From assembly GCA_951812525.1 (NCBI GenBank), contig OX638316.1, positions 3,342,506 through 3,406,505 on the forward strand: a DNA stretch of 64,000 bases. Direction: 5' to 3'. Positions within the stretch are counted from its first letter, which is position 1. Each line of letters starts with the position of its first letter. This stretch comes from an uncultured Poribacteria bacterium. Its GTDB lineage: Bacteria > Poribacteria > WGA-4E > WGA-3G. A model generated the notes under the pieces. It saw only the letters and a list, made by a program, of their open reading frames with translations, had not been told where the DNA came from and made no database searches. Of this stretch, positions 51,901 through 61,328 are shown piece after piece. Position numbers and translations under genes: made by a program.

Positions 51901-51910
51901 CTGTTCTCCG

Positions 51911-52015
51911 CCTTAGCACTGGTAGGCGAGGTTTCCTAACCTCGCTACTAACTGAATACACCCTTAGCACTGGTAGGCGAGGTTTCCTAACCTCGCCACT
52001 ACCGAATACACCTAT
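51911..52015. repeat. Repeat family A, tandem pair
   Basis: Two ~52-bp units start at about 51911 and 51963. Each reads CCTTAGCACTGGTAGGCGAG, then GTTTCCTAACCTCGC, ending in GAATACAC. The palindromes would form hairpins upstream of aroK. Confidence 0.7.
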
Positions 52016-52202
52016 GTGCGCTATCATAGCATTTTTGAGAAATATTGTAAAGGTTTTGCATTAATTTATGTAGGAGGGATCTTTGAATCCCTACTCATGT
52101 TACCAATGCCAATTGCCAACCGGTAGTAGTTTTCAAATACAACTTCTCGTTTTTTATTCCACAACGTTATCATTAGGACTTGGTCAAATATTGTAAAGGT
52201 TT

Positions 52203-52231
52203 TTGCAGGAATTTAGGAGATATGCTATAAT
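52203..52231 (+). promoter_or_regulatory. Extended -10 promoter for the GNAT genes
   Basis: TTGCAG at 52203-52208, a 17-bp spacer and TGC-TATAAT with the hexamer at 52226-52231, 60 bp before the ATG. Confidence 0.6.
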
Positions 52232-52290
52232 TAGGGCATAACCCGCAAGTCTATTACAGACGCAGAGTAGCACGAAGGAAGGAGCCTCAG

Positions 52291-52887
52291 ATGCCGCGAC
52301 AGCTCAGGATGGTACGCCCCAATTTAGAAGATTTACCCAAATTGGAACTCCCAGCAGGTTATGGCATGCGGTCTTACCTTGAAGGTGATGAACCGCATTG
52401 GGCACGTATCATCAGCGACTCGTTTGGTGGCAGGGAACGCACTGCGCAGGATACACGCGACCAGATTACCGGTAGAGATGTATTTATCCCTGATGGATTC
52501 TACTTCGTAACGCATCGCGGTGTCCCCGTCGGAACCGCTTGTGCCTGGCGACAATCTGTTGATGAAAAGGATGCCGGATACGTCCACATGGTAGGGGTCG
52601 TCGCTGAGCATACCGGACATAAACTCGGGAAATGGGTTTCACTTGCTGTCCTCTACTATTTTCGCGACAACGGGTTCAAATGTGCCATGCTGGATACCGA
52701 CGATTTCCGGATTCCCGCTGTTAAAACCTATCTGAATTTAGGATTCATACCCGTTTATGTTGAAGAAGGGCAACCAGAACGGTGGCGAAAAATTTTCGAG
52801 AAATTGAAACTGCCGTCGATGTCCTCACAAATCGAAGGCATCCAAAAAATCCTCCCTGATGAACTGTGGACGAAAGTCTCAGCTTAG
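52291..52887 (+). CDS. GNAT-family N-acetyltransferase, copy 1
   Basis: A 198-residue acetyltransferase fold. The acetyl-CoA segment is VGVVAEHTGHKLGKWVSLAVL, a weakened form of the usual Q/R-x-x-G-x-G/A loop. LDTDDFRIPAVKTYLNLGF is the typical C-terminal strand-helix. GAAGGAAGGAG precedes the ATG. Substrate unknown. The next gene, 6 bp downstream, is a paralogue. Confidence 0.8.
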   Translation: MPRQLRMVRPNLEDLPKLELPAGYGMRSYLEGDEPHWARIISDSFGGRERTAQDTRDQITGRDVFIPDGFYFVTHRGVPVGTACAWRQSVDEKDAGYVHMVGVVAEHTGHKLGKWVSLAVLYYFRDNGFKCAMLDTDDFRIPAVKTYLNLGFIPVYVEEGQPERWRKIFEKLKLPSMSSQIEGIQKILPDELWTKVSA

Positions 52888-52893
52888 AAGCCA

Positions 52894-53457
52894 ATGGAAG
52901 ATCAGCTCAGAATGATTCGGTGCAATTTGGAAAATCTGCCCGTTCTCCAATGTTCTAATGGCTATCGCATCCGTGCCTACCGAAAAGGGGACGAAGCGCA
53001 TTGGGCACGAATAATGGACATTGCCTTTGTGGACCAAGGCAGAACTGCCCAAGATACCTATACCAACGTTATCAACCAACCCGATTTCGATCCGAACGGG
53101 TTCTTTTTTGCTATCTATGAAGATCTTCCTATCGGCACGGCGTGTGCATGGAAGAGATGTTTTCGTGGTGAGAAGGTTGGCTATATTGATATGCTCGCCG
53201 TTCTTCCAGAACACACCGGACACAAGCTCGGAAAGTGGCTAACCCTGTTTCTTCTGCACTATTTTAAAGCACAGCACCTGACGAGTGTAGTGTTAGACAC
53301 TGACGATTTTCGTCTACCTGCAATCAAAAATTATCTCAACTTAGAATTTGTTCCAATATCCATCCGTGAGAATCACACGCTGCGTTGGCACGATGTTTTT
53401 GAAAAACTGGATCTCTCAAAAAATGAGATTGCTTCGAGTGCTCAGAAACTATCTTAA
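52894..53457 (+). CDS. GNAT-family N-acetyltransferase, copy 2
   Basis: A 187-residue paralogue of the preceding gene with the same landmarks: RMIRCNLENLP start, GDEAHWARI, AVLPEHTGHKLGKWLTL and LDTDDFRLPAIKNYLNLEF. It arose by tandem duplication followed by clear divergence. Its end overlaps the start of the glycosyltransferase-like gene by 35 bp. Confidence 0.8.
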   Translation: MEDQLRMIRCNLENLPVLQCSNGYRIRAYRKGDEAHWARIMDIAFVDQGRTAQDTYTNVINQPDFDPNGFFFAIYEDLPIGTACAWKRCFRGEKVGYIDMLAVLPEHTGHKLGKWLTLFLLHYFKAQHLTSVVLDTDDFRLPAIKNYLNLEFVPISIRENHTLRWHDVFEKLDLSKNEIASSAQKLS

Positions 53458-55108
53458 TTTCCCTGATAGCTGCATTATCTCTGCAATCCTCATTAGCGGC
53501 TTCAGCCTCCGTCTCATCGGTATAAACGTTGGCTTGCCTGAATCCCCAGATCCTCGTGAGATACTCATCGCCCAAGATGTATTAAATCTCATTCATTTCA
53601 CAGCAGTCCCCCAAATCTACAACTGGCCCGGAACAGCATGGTTTTACCTAATTGCTTTGATAGGTAAATTGCTCTCATTCGGTGGCATGTCCCTAACGGA
53701 AGCCCGAGTGATTTTATTGGCACGCGGCATCAATGTACTCTTATCCACGGCGACGCTCTGGTTCACCTATTGCATCGGGCTGCGGTGTTACAGTAGGCAG
53801 GTTGGACAAATAGCAGCGGGATTGCTCGCTGTTGCAATGTTACACGCCACCAATGAATCACGTTTTGCACTCGTTGACATTCCCGCGACCTTCTGTGTGA
53901 CGTTGTTCTTGTGGTTTGTAGTCCGTTCACGTTCTTCTTCAGACGCACCTACATTTCAAACCGCAATATGGCTTGGTGTCGTTGCCGGATTAGGTTTTGC
54001 AGTGAAGTTTACAACTGTCTTCGTCGGTTTTTCTCTGTTATGCTTCATCGGTAGCAAGGGATTTTATAGAAGAATCGCGACGGTCATAGGCGTTTCTGTC
54101 TTAACCTTTACACTCATCTGCCCCTACTGGTTAATCGATCTGATTTCACCAGAGTGGAACCTTTTCTTTCAGGATTTCTGGTACGAAGCAACCCACTATA
54201 ACCGGGGACACTTCGGTCTCATCGCAACAGGCGACGCTGGTTGGTTGCAGCGGTTTACCTATCTATGGACTCTCCTGAAGTGGGGCATGGGGGTGCCACT
54301 AACGCTCTTGGTCGGTTTTGGTCTACTGCGAGGTCTCATCTCACTTCGGCGAGGTATCAGCGGGTTCTCTACACTGCAAGCATCTCTGCTCGCTGTCGTT
54401 ATCCCTTACCTACTTTTCATCGGTGCACATAAAATTAAATTCGCACGTCATCTGCTAATACTCTATCCAACCTTTGTGGTACTCGCAGCAGTTGTTCTTA
54501 TGCGAATTCCGAGTGCTATAGAGACACTTTTCAGGTGCGTCCATCGACAGAAAATTGGAAATACCAAAAATCCTGCTGAGACGATACAGTATAGTATGTT
54601 TGGGAAGGGGATGCGTGTAATCGTAGGGAGCGTTGTAGTAATGTACACGTCGGTTTATACCGTCGCTTTTGCCCTTACACTAACAGAAAAACCGACCCGA
54701 ATTGCGGTATCCGAATGGGTATCAGAGTACATTCCACAAGAAGAATCTATTGCCCGCACACCAGAAGTCTTGTTCGACTGGCTTCTTCCAGACTTAGATT
54801 TGGAGCTGACTGATGAAGAGACAGATTGGGTCCTTATCCTTGTGCCGAACCTTGAAGTGTTCCAAAGATACCAACAACAGCCCCAGAATTATGAGGAGCA
54901 GGATTGGTATCCACTCAATGAGATTGAAGTAGAGGAGACACTTGCATTTTACGATCGGATTTTAGGGGAGGGTAGCCCATATATATTGCGCAAGACATTC
55001 CAGTGTACGCCGCAGTTCTTGGGCATCCAGATATCCGATACCGGTGCCCCATTTCCTATACGCGCACTCGTACATCCTGAATTTCGACTCTATCAGCGTT
55101 GCGACTGA
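53423..55108 (+). CDS. GT39-like integral membrane glycosyltransferase
   Basis: A 561-residue protein with about ten membrane helices in the first ~410 residues and a soluble C-terminal part of about 110 residues. The first outer loop (LPESPDPREILIAQDV) stands where ArnT/PMT-type enzymes carry their catalytic acidic residue. The family moves sugars from polyprenyl-phosphate carriers to acceptors at the outer face of the membrane. The ATG at 53423 is the first that places a helix normally; earlier in-frame starts lie deep in the GNAT gene. Confidence 0.75.
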   Translation: MRLLRVLRNYLNFPDSCIISAILISGFSLRLIGINVGLPESPDPREILIAQDVLNLIHFTAVPQIYNWPGTAWFYLIALIGKLLSFGGMSLTEARVILLARGINVLLSTATLWFTYCIGLRCYSRQVGQIAAGLLAVAMLHATNESRFALVDIPATFCVTLFLWFVVRSRSSSDAPTFQTAIWLGVVAGLGFAVKFTTVFVGFSLLCFIGSKGFYRRIATVIGVSVLTFTLICPYWLIDLISPEWNLFFQDFWYEATHYNRGHFGLIATGDAGWLQRFTYLWTLLKWGMGVPLTLLVGFGLLRGLISLRRGISGFSTLQASLLAVVIPYLLFIGAHKIKFARHLLILYPTFVVLAAVVLMRIPSAIETLFRCVHRQKIGNTKNPAETIQYSMFGKGMRVIVGSVVVMYTSVYTVAFALTLTEKPTRIAVSEWVSEYIPQEESIARTPEVLFDWLLPDLDLELTDEETDWVLILVPNLEVFQRYQQQPQNYEEQDWYPLNEIEVEETLAFYDRILGEGSPYILRKTFQCTPQFLGIQISDTGAPFPIRALVHPEFRLYQRCD

Positions 55109-55167
55109 ACAGTCTCGATGACACAGAGAGTAAGAGAATCTTGTGTTAGTGTCTCTTTGGGATCTGT

Positions 55168-55818
55168 TTACATCACGGGTGGTTCAAAATGCTTCTTCTG
55201 AATGGGGACGATAGTCGATAAGATTTGGTAAAGCACGTCAGCAGCAAGCGCGTTGGCATCTACAATCCGAATCCGTTTCTGTGGATAGTAATCGATTAAC
55301 GGTTCGGTTTCCCGTTTGTATACATCCCATCGGTAGCGAACAACCAGTTCTTCGGCATCGTCAATGCGGTTCTCTTTCAGTGAGCGTCCGCGGATACGTT
55401 TGAACATCACTTCCCGATCTTCGCACACCATGTAAATGACTTTAAAGACCTGGACAAATGGTGCCATCAAATTTGCTTGCGTAATATTACGGGGGATGCC
55501 ATCAAGAATGAGTAGGTCGTTTTTCGGGTTGTAGGTCTGCTCGCGCACTTTCGTCGCCATGTAGTCTTGCCAGATTTTGATTGTAATATCATCTGGGACT
55601 AACTTGCCGATGCCTGCGTATTCTTGGAAAATCTGCCCGAATTTTGAGGTGCGATCGAGTTCGCGGAACATATCCCCGCTGGAAACGTGGAAAATGCCAG
55701 GAATTTGTGCCAGCATCTTTCCTTGTGTTCCCTTGCCAACACCTGGGGGGCCGACGAGCAGCACTGCTCGATAGCACGGACCACTCGTCTCGTGTAGTGG
55801 GCTCTTATCCGTTGTCAT
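55168..55818 (-). CDS. Adenylate kinase-like nucleoside monophosphate kinase, short form
   Basis: A 216-residue P-loop kinase: GPPGVGKGTQ at residues 23-32, SSGDMFREL for the nucleotide-binding helix, LDGIPRN (usually LDGFPR) and ENRIDD. The LID is short, without zinc cysteines. AMP, CMP or UMP could be the acceptor. Whether it is the cell's main adenylate kinase cannot be told. It is not in an operon with secY as adk often is. Confidence 0.82.
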   Translation of the reverse strand: MTTDKSPLHETSGPCYRAVLLVGPPGVGKGTQGKMLAQIPGIFHVSSGDMFRELDRTSKFGQIFQEYAGIGKLVPDDITIKIWQDYMATKVREQTYNPKNDLLILDGIPRNITQANLMAPFVQVFKVIYMVCEDREVMFKRIRGRSLKENRIDDAEELVVRYRWDVYKRETEPLIDYYPQKRIRIVDANALAADVLYQILSTIVPIQKKHFEPPVM

Positions 55819-55900
55819 GTCTATTTTTGTCCTCTGCCGCCTTTGTTCTTCGTTGAATTAGCGTGCATTGCATAAACTATTCGCGCGCGTTCCAATAACA

Positions 55901-56953
55901 TTATGTCCCAAGAAGGTGTTCAAGAATATAGAAATCCAAGCCTTCATAATCACGGGCTGCGATAAACTCATGCTCGACATTTTTATCCAGTGTACGGACC
56001 TTCTCAAGTAGGTTAAGAAAGGTTCGGCGGCTGCTCAATAAATGTTTTGTTGAGATGTCGCGCCGTTGTGTTCGCATTACTTTCACATCTAACCCGATGA
56101 ATTCACCATTTCTGCCGTATCCATTTTCTTCAAGGATCCGGACCTGGTTGAACGCGCGTCGCAAATTGACTGAGCCAAATGCCTTATCTTGGTCGAATTT
56201 TAGTCCGTTCTGATCGTTCAGATGTACACTCCAGAGTTTCTTATGATGAAGGGCATACCCCATTTCATCGGATGGCTCTAACCCCGCCAGAATAGCGTGT
56301 GCACTTTCTATTAACCCGCCAACACGCTCCGGTGCGTTGCTGGCGTATGCTAAACCGATCGCATGCCCAATCGTTGGGATGTAAGCGATATCCATCGGCT
56401 CATTCGGTTTGGGTTCAATTAAAATTCGGATTTCTGAGTCGTATTCAAGTAGCGCATTAATAGCATCAAGAATCTGTCCAACCGCATCTGACGACGATTT
56501 TGTTTCTCGAATGTAAGTGCCTTCGCGCGCAAGCCACAACACGAGGTTTTTACAGCCAATCTCGTTGGCGATATCTATACACCGTTTTGAACGTTCCAGC
56601 GCGTACACTCGTTCTTTCGCCGAATTAGATGTATAAGCACCATCAATAGTCTGTGGTGATTCCCACAACCGTGGGGCAACTACCTCTGCTGTCAAACCTT
56701 GATCGTTGAGTTGTGCCTTGACCTTTTTCGTCTGTGCTATCAACTGGGCGTGTGTCTTCTCATCTATATCGGGGACAATGTCATCATCGTGAAATTGGAT
56801 ACCAACGAAACCCAGATCTCGGTAAAATCCGACCTTCTTATCAAAACTAAACGATTCCCGAACAGGCGGTCCAAAAGGATCTTCTCCCTCGTGTATGTTC
56901 CATGGTCCAAAAGAGAAACAGTATTCTGTCGCTCCTTTGACAGATTCGCTCAT
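55901..56953 (-). CDS. Xylose isomerase-family protein with altered metal site
   Basis: A 350-residue TIM-barrel protein clearly related to class I xylose isomerase: FGPWNIHEGEDPFG, GVQFHDDD-like GIQFHDDDIVPD with the catalytic His, IEPKPNEP with the metal Glu and Lys, ESAHAILAG for E/H ligands and FDQD for the second metal site. In the strand that reads HIDLNGQ in true XylA, this protein has SVHLNDQNG, so the Asp ligand is replaced by His. AGGAG supports the ATG. It is probably an isomerase for another sugar, or of changed metal use. Confidence 0.82.
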   Translation of the reverse strand: MSESVKGATEYCFSFGPWNIHEGEDPFGPPVRESFSFDKKVGFYRDLGFVGIQFHDDDIVPDIDEKTHAQLIAQTKKVKAQLNDQGLTAEVVAPRLWESPQTIDGAYTSNSAKERVYALERSKRCIDIANEIGCKNLVLWLAREGTYIRETKSSSDAVGQILDAINALLEYDSEIRILIEPKPNEPMDIAYIPTIGHAIGLAYASNAPERVGGLIESAHAILAGLEPSDEMGYALHHKKLWSVHLNDQNGLKFDQDKAFGSVNLRRAFNQVRILEENGYGRNGEFIGLDVKVMRTQRRDISTKHLLSSRRTFLNLLEKVRTLDKNVEHEFIAARDYEGLDFYILEHLLGT

Positions 56954-57352
56954 CTTCTTTCTCCTGTCCGCAGCATTTTTGGATCGGCTTCTTTAATTTA
57001 AAATAAATACAATTACACGTTTATTAAAAACGATGCAATTGCTGTGAAGGATACGAAAAAACTGCTTGACTTTTCTAATAAGTATAAAGTATTATTTAAA
57101 ATAAGTCAAGGAAATCTGCAGGGCATTCAGTTTTCCTGTAGAAGGGAACTTCAAATTGTGCGTATAAACGCACAATTTGTCTTAGCATTATATTTCCCGA
57201 CTCCTCCCTGTAGGAGGGAACTCTGATTCCCGACTCCTCGGAAAATCCACGAAAATCGCGAAAACTTAACGACCTTGGGAAATCTGTAGGGCAGTTTTCA
57301 AGCCGGTATTGCAATGCCATGTATATCAAGATTATAGAGGAATTATCTCGGA
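56954..57352. other. Intergenic region upstream of the chimeric Omp85 gene
   Basis: It contains a possible promoter (TTGACT at 57066-57071, an 18-bp spacer, TATTAT at 57090-57095), a family B palindrome with 11-bp arms (57153-57163 and 57168-57178), and a family C unit (57209-57236). No gene is supported. Confidence 0.5.
57136..57236. repeat. Adjacent repeat family B and family C units
   Basis: CTGTAGAAGGGAACTTC, the palindrome AAATTGTGCGT/ACGCACAATTT with loop ATAA, and CTTAGCATTATATTTCCC make the family B unit. A family C unit (TGTAGGAGGGAACTCTGATT) follows directly. Confidence 0.7.
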
Positions 57353-60300
57353 ATGCCACTCGTATCTCGCGCGGTTCTATCCTACCTATGTCTATTCTAC
57401 ACACTCATGACCTTGCTGAATCTACACGTCCAATCTACACACGCAGCGGATCATGAAGTTGAAGGAAGTACACCCGGCAGAACTGCGACGGAATCAATTA
57501 CCGAAGCACAAAAATCAATATTAAAAACAACATCATCCTATACCTTTAGTTTCAAAGACGTTTACCAGATAAATCTAAGTTTAAACCTACCCGGGGACAT
57601 TGAATTCATCGTCACAGAGGGTGAGGTTGTTGACGTTACACTTGAAAAGCAGGCACAAGCGACAAACACCGAGCGCGATATTGCCACCCGCACATATCTC
57701 GGTAACATCTCCGCAACAGGAACTCACGACAATGGCACGCTTCACTTGAAAGTACAACTACTCGGAGGCGACAGTTCCGAAGCACCACCAAACCCATTTT
57801 TCGGCACCGAGAATTTACCAGCAACGCTCCCTAACCAGTTCCATCTGAAATGTACCATTAAAACCCCTTCAGATGTCTCTGTTAAGCTCCAATCAAAAAC
57901 AGGGGATATCCGCCTACAGCGCATTCGGGGTAAGATAGAAATTGCAGCGGAAACAGGTGATGTCCATTTAAATGAAACCTTAGGAAACTACAGTGTAACC
58001 CTAACAAATGGAGACATCAAGGGTGGAATTTTGTTGACACGCGGTCAAAACAAATTTGAAACAAAGAATGGGGCAATTGAGTTAACTGTCCTTGACACCG
58101 TTGCAGCTCCGATGGACATAACCGCACAAGGCGGTAGCATCCTATTACAGCTGCCAGAAAATTACACTATTGATGCCGTACTTGAGAGCGATAAGCAACA
58201 AGTTGTTATTAACCTACCCGCACAATTTGAGGATGATACTGAACTTGCTATTATTAACGGCGGCGGACCGTTATTTCGTTTGAAATCTACCGATGCAATT
58301 TCGCTTTTGCAAAGTATACCCGTTAAAGACCCCGCAAACATCATAACAAACACAGAAACAGATACATTACTGGATGCTGCTCAACCTGTTCCACAAACAA
58401 TGAAGCCTCCTATTATTGACGGAAATTTGTCTGAAATCGTGTGGCAAACAGCCAGCGTCCTCCCACCCTTTCAGAATTCAGATGGCACCGAGGAATCTGA
58501 GAGTTTGACCGAAACTTTCTTGATTTGGGATGCTGAAAATTTGTATATCGGAGTGAGGGCACATATTCCTTACTCGCAACTAATCCGTATCTCACAAACG
58601 CAGCGCGATTCACCAATTTGGGAGGACGAGTGCATTGAGATCATGATTGATGCCAATCCGCTAACGGATGTCTACCATCACTTTGTTATTAACCCGATTA
58701 ACGCACTCTTTGACCAGCAAGTCAGTAAGCCTGGAGAAGCTAGCTTCCGATTCGCTCCGCAAGAGGTCCAACTTACCTTGAACCAGCAAGCTATGCAGAC
58801 AGCGTTCAAGGCAAATAGCGCGTGGAACTCAGACGCACAAGTTGCAACACAGATTAATGCCAATTCTTGGAACATCGAAATCGCACTGCCACGCAAAATG
58901 CTGGAGAGACCGCCTCAGGTAAACTTACAAAATTCGTCCGATCTCAAAAATATATGGCTTTTTAACATTCACCGTAAGGCACAGCTGACTGTTAGCAATA
59001 TGGAACACCTCATGTCTACCACGCAGAGGGAATATAGTTATTGGTTACCGACTTACGATAACGAATATCCTTGGTGGCCCCATTCGCCACATGAGTACGC
59101 AGCACCACTTTCCGAGCGTATTGCCCCAGCGATGGGACTTCTGCACTTTGTAGACCGAGCACCGTCTTTCTCTGAGTCCTTTGCCTCCGAAGCGCAATTC
59201 CGAGTCGCAGCAATCGAAATTGAAGGCAATACTGTGATGCCAACGGAGGTCGTCCAACAACAAGTCCCTGTTCAGCTTGGAGATGTTATTACAAGCACAC
59301 AACTGTCGTGGTTACTTGCCGAGCTGCAAAATCAAGAATGGTTTAAAGATGCACGTTTAGAGACGAAACAGGTATCTACCGACAGTGATGCGTCTGAACA
59401 GTTTACAGCCATCAGTCTACTTGTTCGAGTAACAGAAGCACCCGTGTTGTTTGTTCACCAGATTAAGATTAACGGAAACAGAACTTTTCCAGAGGCATTC
59501 ATCAAGAGGTGGTTTCAATTAGAAGCCGGTTATCTCACCGTTGAACTTGCGAGACTCAAGCAACAACTGATTGCTGATTTTTATTCAAACCGCGGGTATG
59601 AATTCGCCACAGTTACCCATGAACGCGTCAACGATGTACTGACGTTTACCATTAACGAGGGGACCTTGCACGAAGTTCGTTTCACTGGAAACTCCCGAAT
59701 TTCTCGCACCGAACTATTGTCGGCACTCGATTTAAAGACCGCAGACATAGATGAAAAAGATAACCCACGGACATCTGATATCTACCATCGCACCCTCGGA
59801 CAATCGAAGATAAACCAGATGCGAAAGAGACTCAGTGAAACGAATGAGCACTTCAAATCTATCCAAGACTGGCGGGTCCAACGCGAGGGTGGGAAAAATA
59901 TAATGATTGTTGAGGTTGAGGAGCAACCGCTCACCAAAACTTCCGGTTTCCCGATCCTTCAATTCAACCGTGTTCACGGGTTGGTGTTAGGTGGCGGAGG
60001 AACGCTCGCTACCCGGCTCACAGGAAAAGAGCAGATTTTCGGCTCGGTGAGCCGTGGATTTTCCAGTAAACTATGGAATTATCAGGGTGGCATTGAGAAA
60101 GTTTTTTTTAATTGGCAGACGCTCAAGTTCGGTGCCAGTGTCTATAAGCTTACAGACATTAGTTCAAATATGTCGCTGCGTCCGGCTGAAATCAGTCTGA
60201 GTGCAGCCTACTACGGCTTTGCATCTCAGGATTATTACCAACGTCAGGGGGCTCAAGGATGGATAACCTTCGCGACTTCGGAGTGGAACTTTCTCAGACT

Positions 60301-61051
60301 TGAACTCACAACAGAAGTGCACGATAACCTCTCCAAATCAACAGATTGGAGTTACTTAAACCGGAACCAAATCAAACGAGGCAATTCGCGGATTGATCGT
60401 GGGCAATTAGAAAGCGTTTCACTGATTTATGCTTTTGATACACGCGATCACAAATCGTCTCTTACCCGGCATTTCCATACACTGTTTTTTGCAAATGAAC
60501 GGACGCGACGTGGGTGGCGTGGACAGTTCGGAATCGAAATCGCAGCTGGCGACTACGCCTTCAATTTCTACCGGTTTGAATTAATGCGCTATACTCCACT
60601 GTTTGGTTCGCATAATCTGAACGTCCGAATTGGAGGTGATTTTTCCAGCACTGCTTTGCCCAGACAGCGGCTTCTTCACCTTGGCGGTAGTGCCAACCTA
60701 CGCGGCTACGCTTTCAACAGATTTGCCGGAGATAACCGAGTACTACTTAATCTTGAGTATCGGCTTATCAAAGAGATAATTCTCAAGGAACCTGACGTTG
60801 TGCTTGGGTGGACGCTCAGCTGCTTCTTAGATGCGGGCACTGTCTGGTGGCATGACGATGTTCCGTTTTCTGATTTTAATACATTCATGGGACAACTCAA
60901 ATCCGCAATTGGCATCGGATGCTCCGTTTTCATAGATCCATCAGGAGATCCATCGCCTTGGAGTATCGCTGCTGAAGTCGCGGAACCGCTTGACGAATCG
61001 TTTTCGCTACAAAATCCGAAACTTATTTTGCGTTTGGAACGCATTTTTTAA
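57353..61051 (+). CDS. Chimeric Omp85/BamA-like outer-membrane protein with DUF4097-like and CBM9-like domains
   Basis: A 1232-residue exported protein. Signal peptide (to about residue 31, THAA). DUF4097-like beta region about 65-325 (KTGDIRLQRIRGKIEI, ETGDVHLNETLG, INGGGPLFRL). CBM9/DOMON-like carbohydrate-binding domain about 350-575 (PPIIDGNLSEIVW, IWDAENLYIGVRA, WEDECIEIMID). POTRA-type repeats begin near 616, 700 and 772 (IEIEGNTVMP, IKINGNRTFP, VRFTGNSRIS). A 16-stranded-type Omp85 barrel runs from about 865 to the terminal Phe, with the family motif GGSANLRGYAFNRFAGD near 1110. Omp85 proteins insert or secrete proteins across the outer membrane; a sugar-binding front end is unusual. 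The start has no clear ribosome-binding site but gives the signal peptide. Confidence 0.83.
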   Translation: MPLVSRAVLSYLCLFYTLMTLLNLHVQSTHAADHEVEGSTPGRTATESITEAQKSILKTTSSYTFSFKDVYQINLSLNLPGDIEFIVTEGEVVDVTLEKQAQATNTERDIATRTYLGNISATGTHDNGTLHLKVQLLGGDSSEAPPNPFFGTENLPATLPNQFHLKCTIKTPSDVSVKLQSKTGDIRLQRIRGKIEIAAETGDVHLNETLGNYSVTLTNGDIKGGILLTRGQNKFETKNGAIELTVLDTVAAPMDITAQGGSILLQLPENYTIDAVLESDKQQVVINLPAQFEDDTELAIINGGGPLFRLKSTDAISLLQSIPVKDPANIITNTETDTLLDAAQPVPQTMKPPIIDGNLSEIVWQTASVLPPFQNSDGTEESESLTETFLIWDAENLYIGVRAHIPYSQLIRISQTQRDSPIWEDECIEIMIDANPLTDVYHHFVINPINALFDQQVSKPGEASFRFAPQEVQLTLNQQAMQTAFKANSAWNSDAQVATQINANSWNIEIALPRKMLERPPQVNLQNSSDLKNIWLFNIHRKAQLTVSNMEHLMSTTQREYSYWLPTYDNEYPWWPHSPHEYAAPLSERIAPAMGLLHFVDRAPSFSESFASEAQFRVAAIEIEGNTVMPTEVVQQQVPVQLGDVITSTQLSWLLAELQNQEWFKDARLETKQVSTDSDASEQFTAISLLVRVTEAPVLFVHQIKINGNRTFPEAFIKRWFQLEAGYLTVELARLKQQLIADFYSNRGYEFATVTHERVNDVLTFTINEGTLHEVRFTGNSRISRTELLSALDLKTADIDEKDNPRTSDIYHRTLGQSKINQMRKRLSETNEHFKSIQDWRVQREGGKNIMIVEVEEQPLTKTSGFPILQFNRVHGLVLGGGGTLATRLTGKEQIFGSVSRGFSSKLWNYQGGIEKVFFNWQTLKFGASVYKLTDISSNMSLRPAEISLSAAYYGFASQDYYQRQGAQGWITFATSEWNFLRLELTTEVHDNLSKSTDWSYLNRNQIKRGNSRIDRGQLESVSLIYAFDTRDHKSSLTRHFHTLFFANERTRRGWRGQFGIEIAAGDYAFNFYRFELMRYTPLFGSHNLNVRIGGDFSSTALPRQRLLHLGGSANLRGYAFNRFAGDNRVLLNLEYRLIKEIILKEPDVVLGWTLSCFLDAGTVWWHDDVPFSDFNTFMGQLKSAIGIGCSVFIDPSGDPSPWSIAAEVAEPLDESFSLQNPKLILRLERIF

Positions 61052-61101
61052 AGCAACGTATATTATTAACACAAGTTTGAAATATTAAAATGCACATCTG
61101 G

Positions 61102-61206
61102 CGAGGTTGGGTTGAGCAGAAAATAACCAGGATCTGTCTCGTTGTAGGAAGAATAGTACAGTTTGATGACTCACGTGTATAGGTAAATGTAGTGAAACCC
61201 ACGACC
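61102..61206. repeat. Repeat family D, long copy
   Basis: It matches 28333-28440 in arms and interior (GTTGGGTTGAGC at the left, TAAATGTAGTGAAACCCACG at the right). Confidence 0.65.
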
Positions 61207-61328
61207 TAAATCCTCTCAGTGTCCGAGTGCCTTGAATTTCTGAATATCTTATGTGTATTACGTGTTGATTCCTTACGTTTATGTAGAACTCACATTATAT
61301 GAAAGTCAATTGATTGAGAGCCGAAAAA

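Larger units (their letters stand above)
51901..52290. other. Intergenic region between divergent aroK and GNAT genes
   Basis: It holds a tandem pair of family A units, a family C unit (52070-52096), a direct duplication of AATATTGTAAAGGTTTT (about 52043 and 52189), and a promoter (52203-52231). Confidence 0.6.

Noticed and set aside
51911-52015. Regularly spaced repeats that could suggest a CRISPR array
   Set aside because: Only two units, each almost wholly repeated, with internal dyad symmetry and no unique spacers; they match the dispersed family A elements.
55901-56953. Calling this gene a true xylA
   Set aside because: Key strand residues differ from xylose isomerase, so only family membership is claimed.
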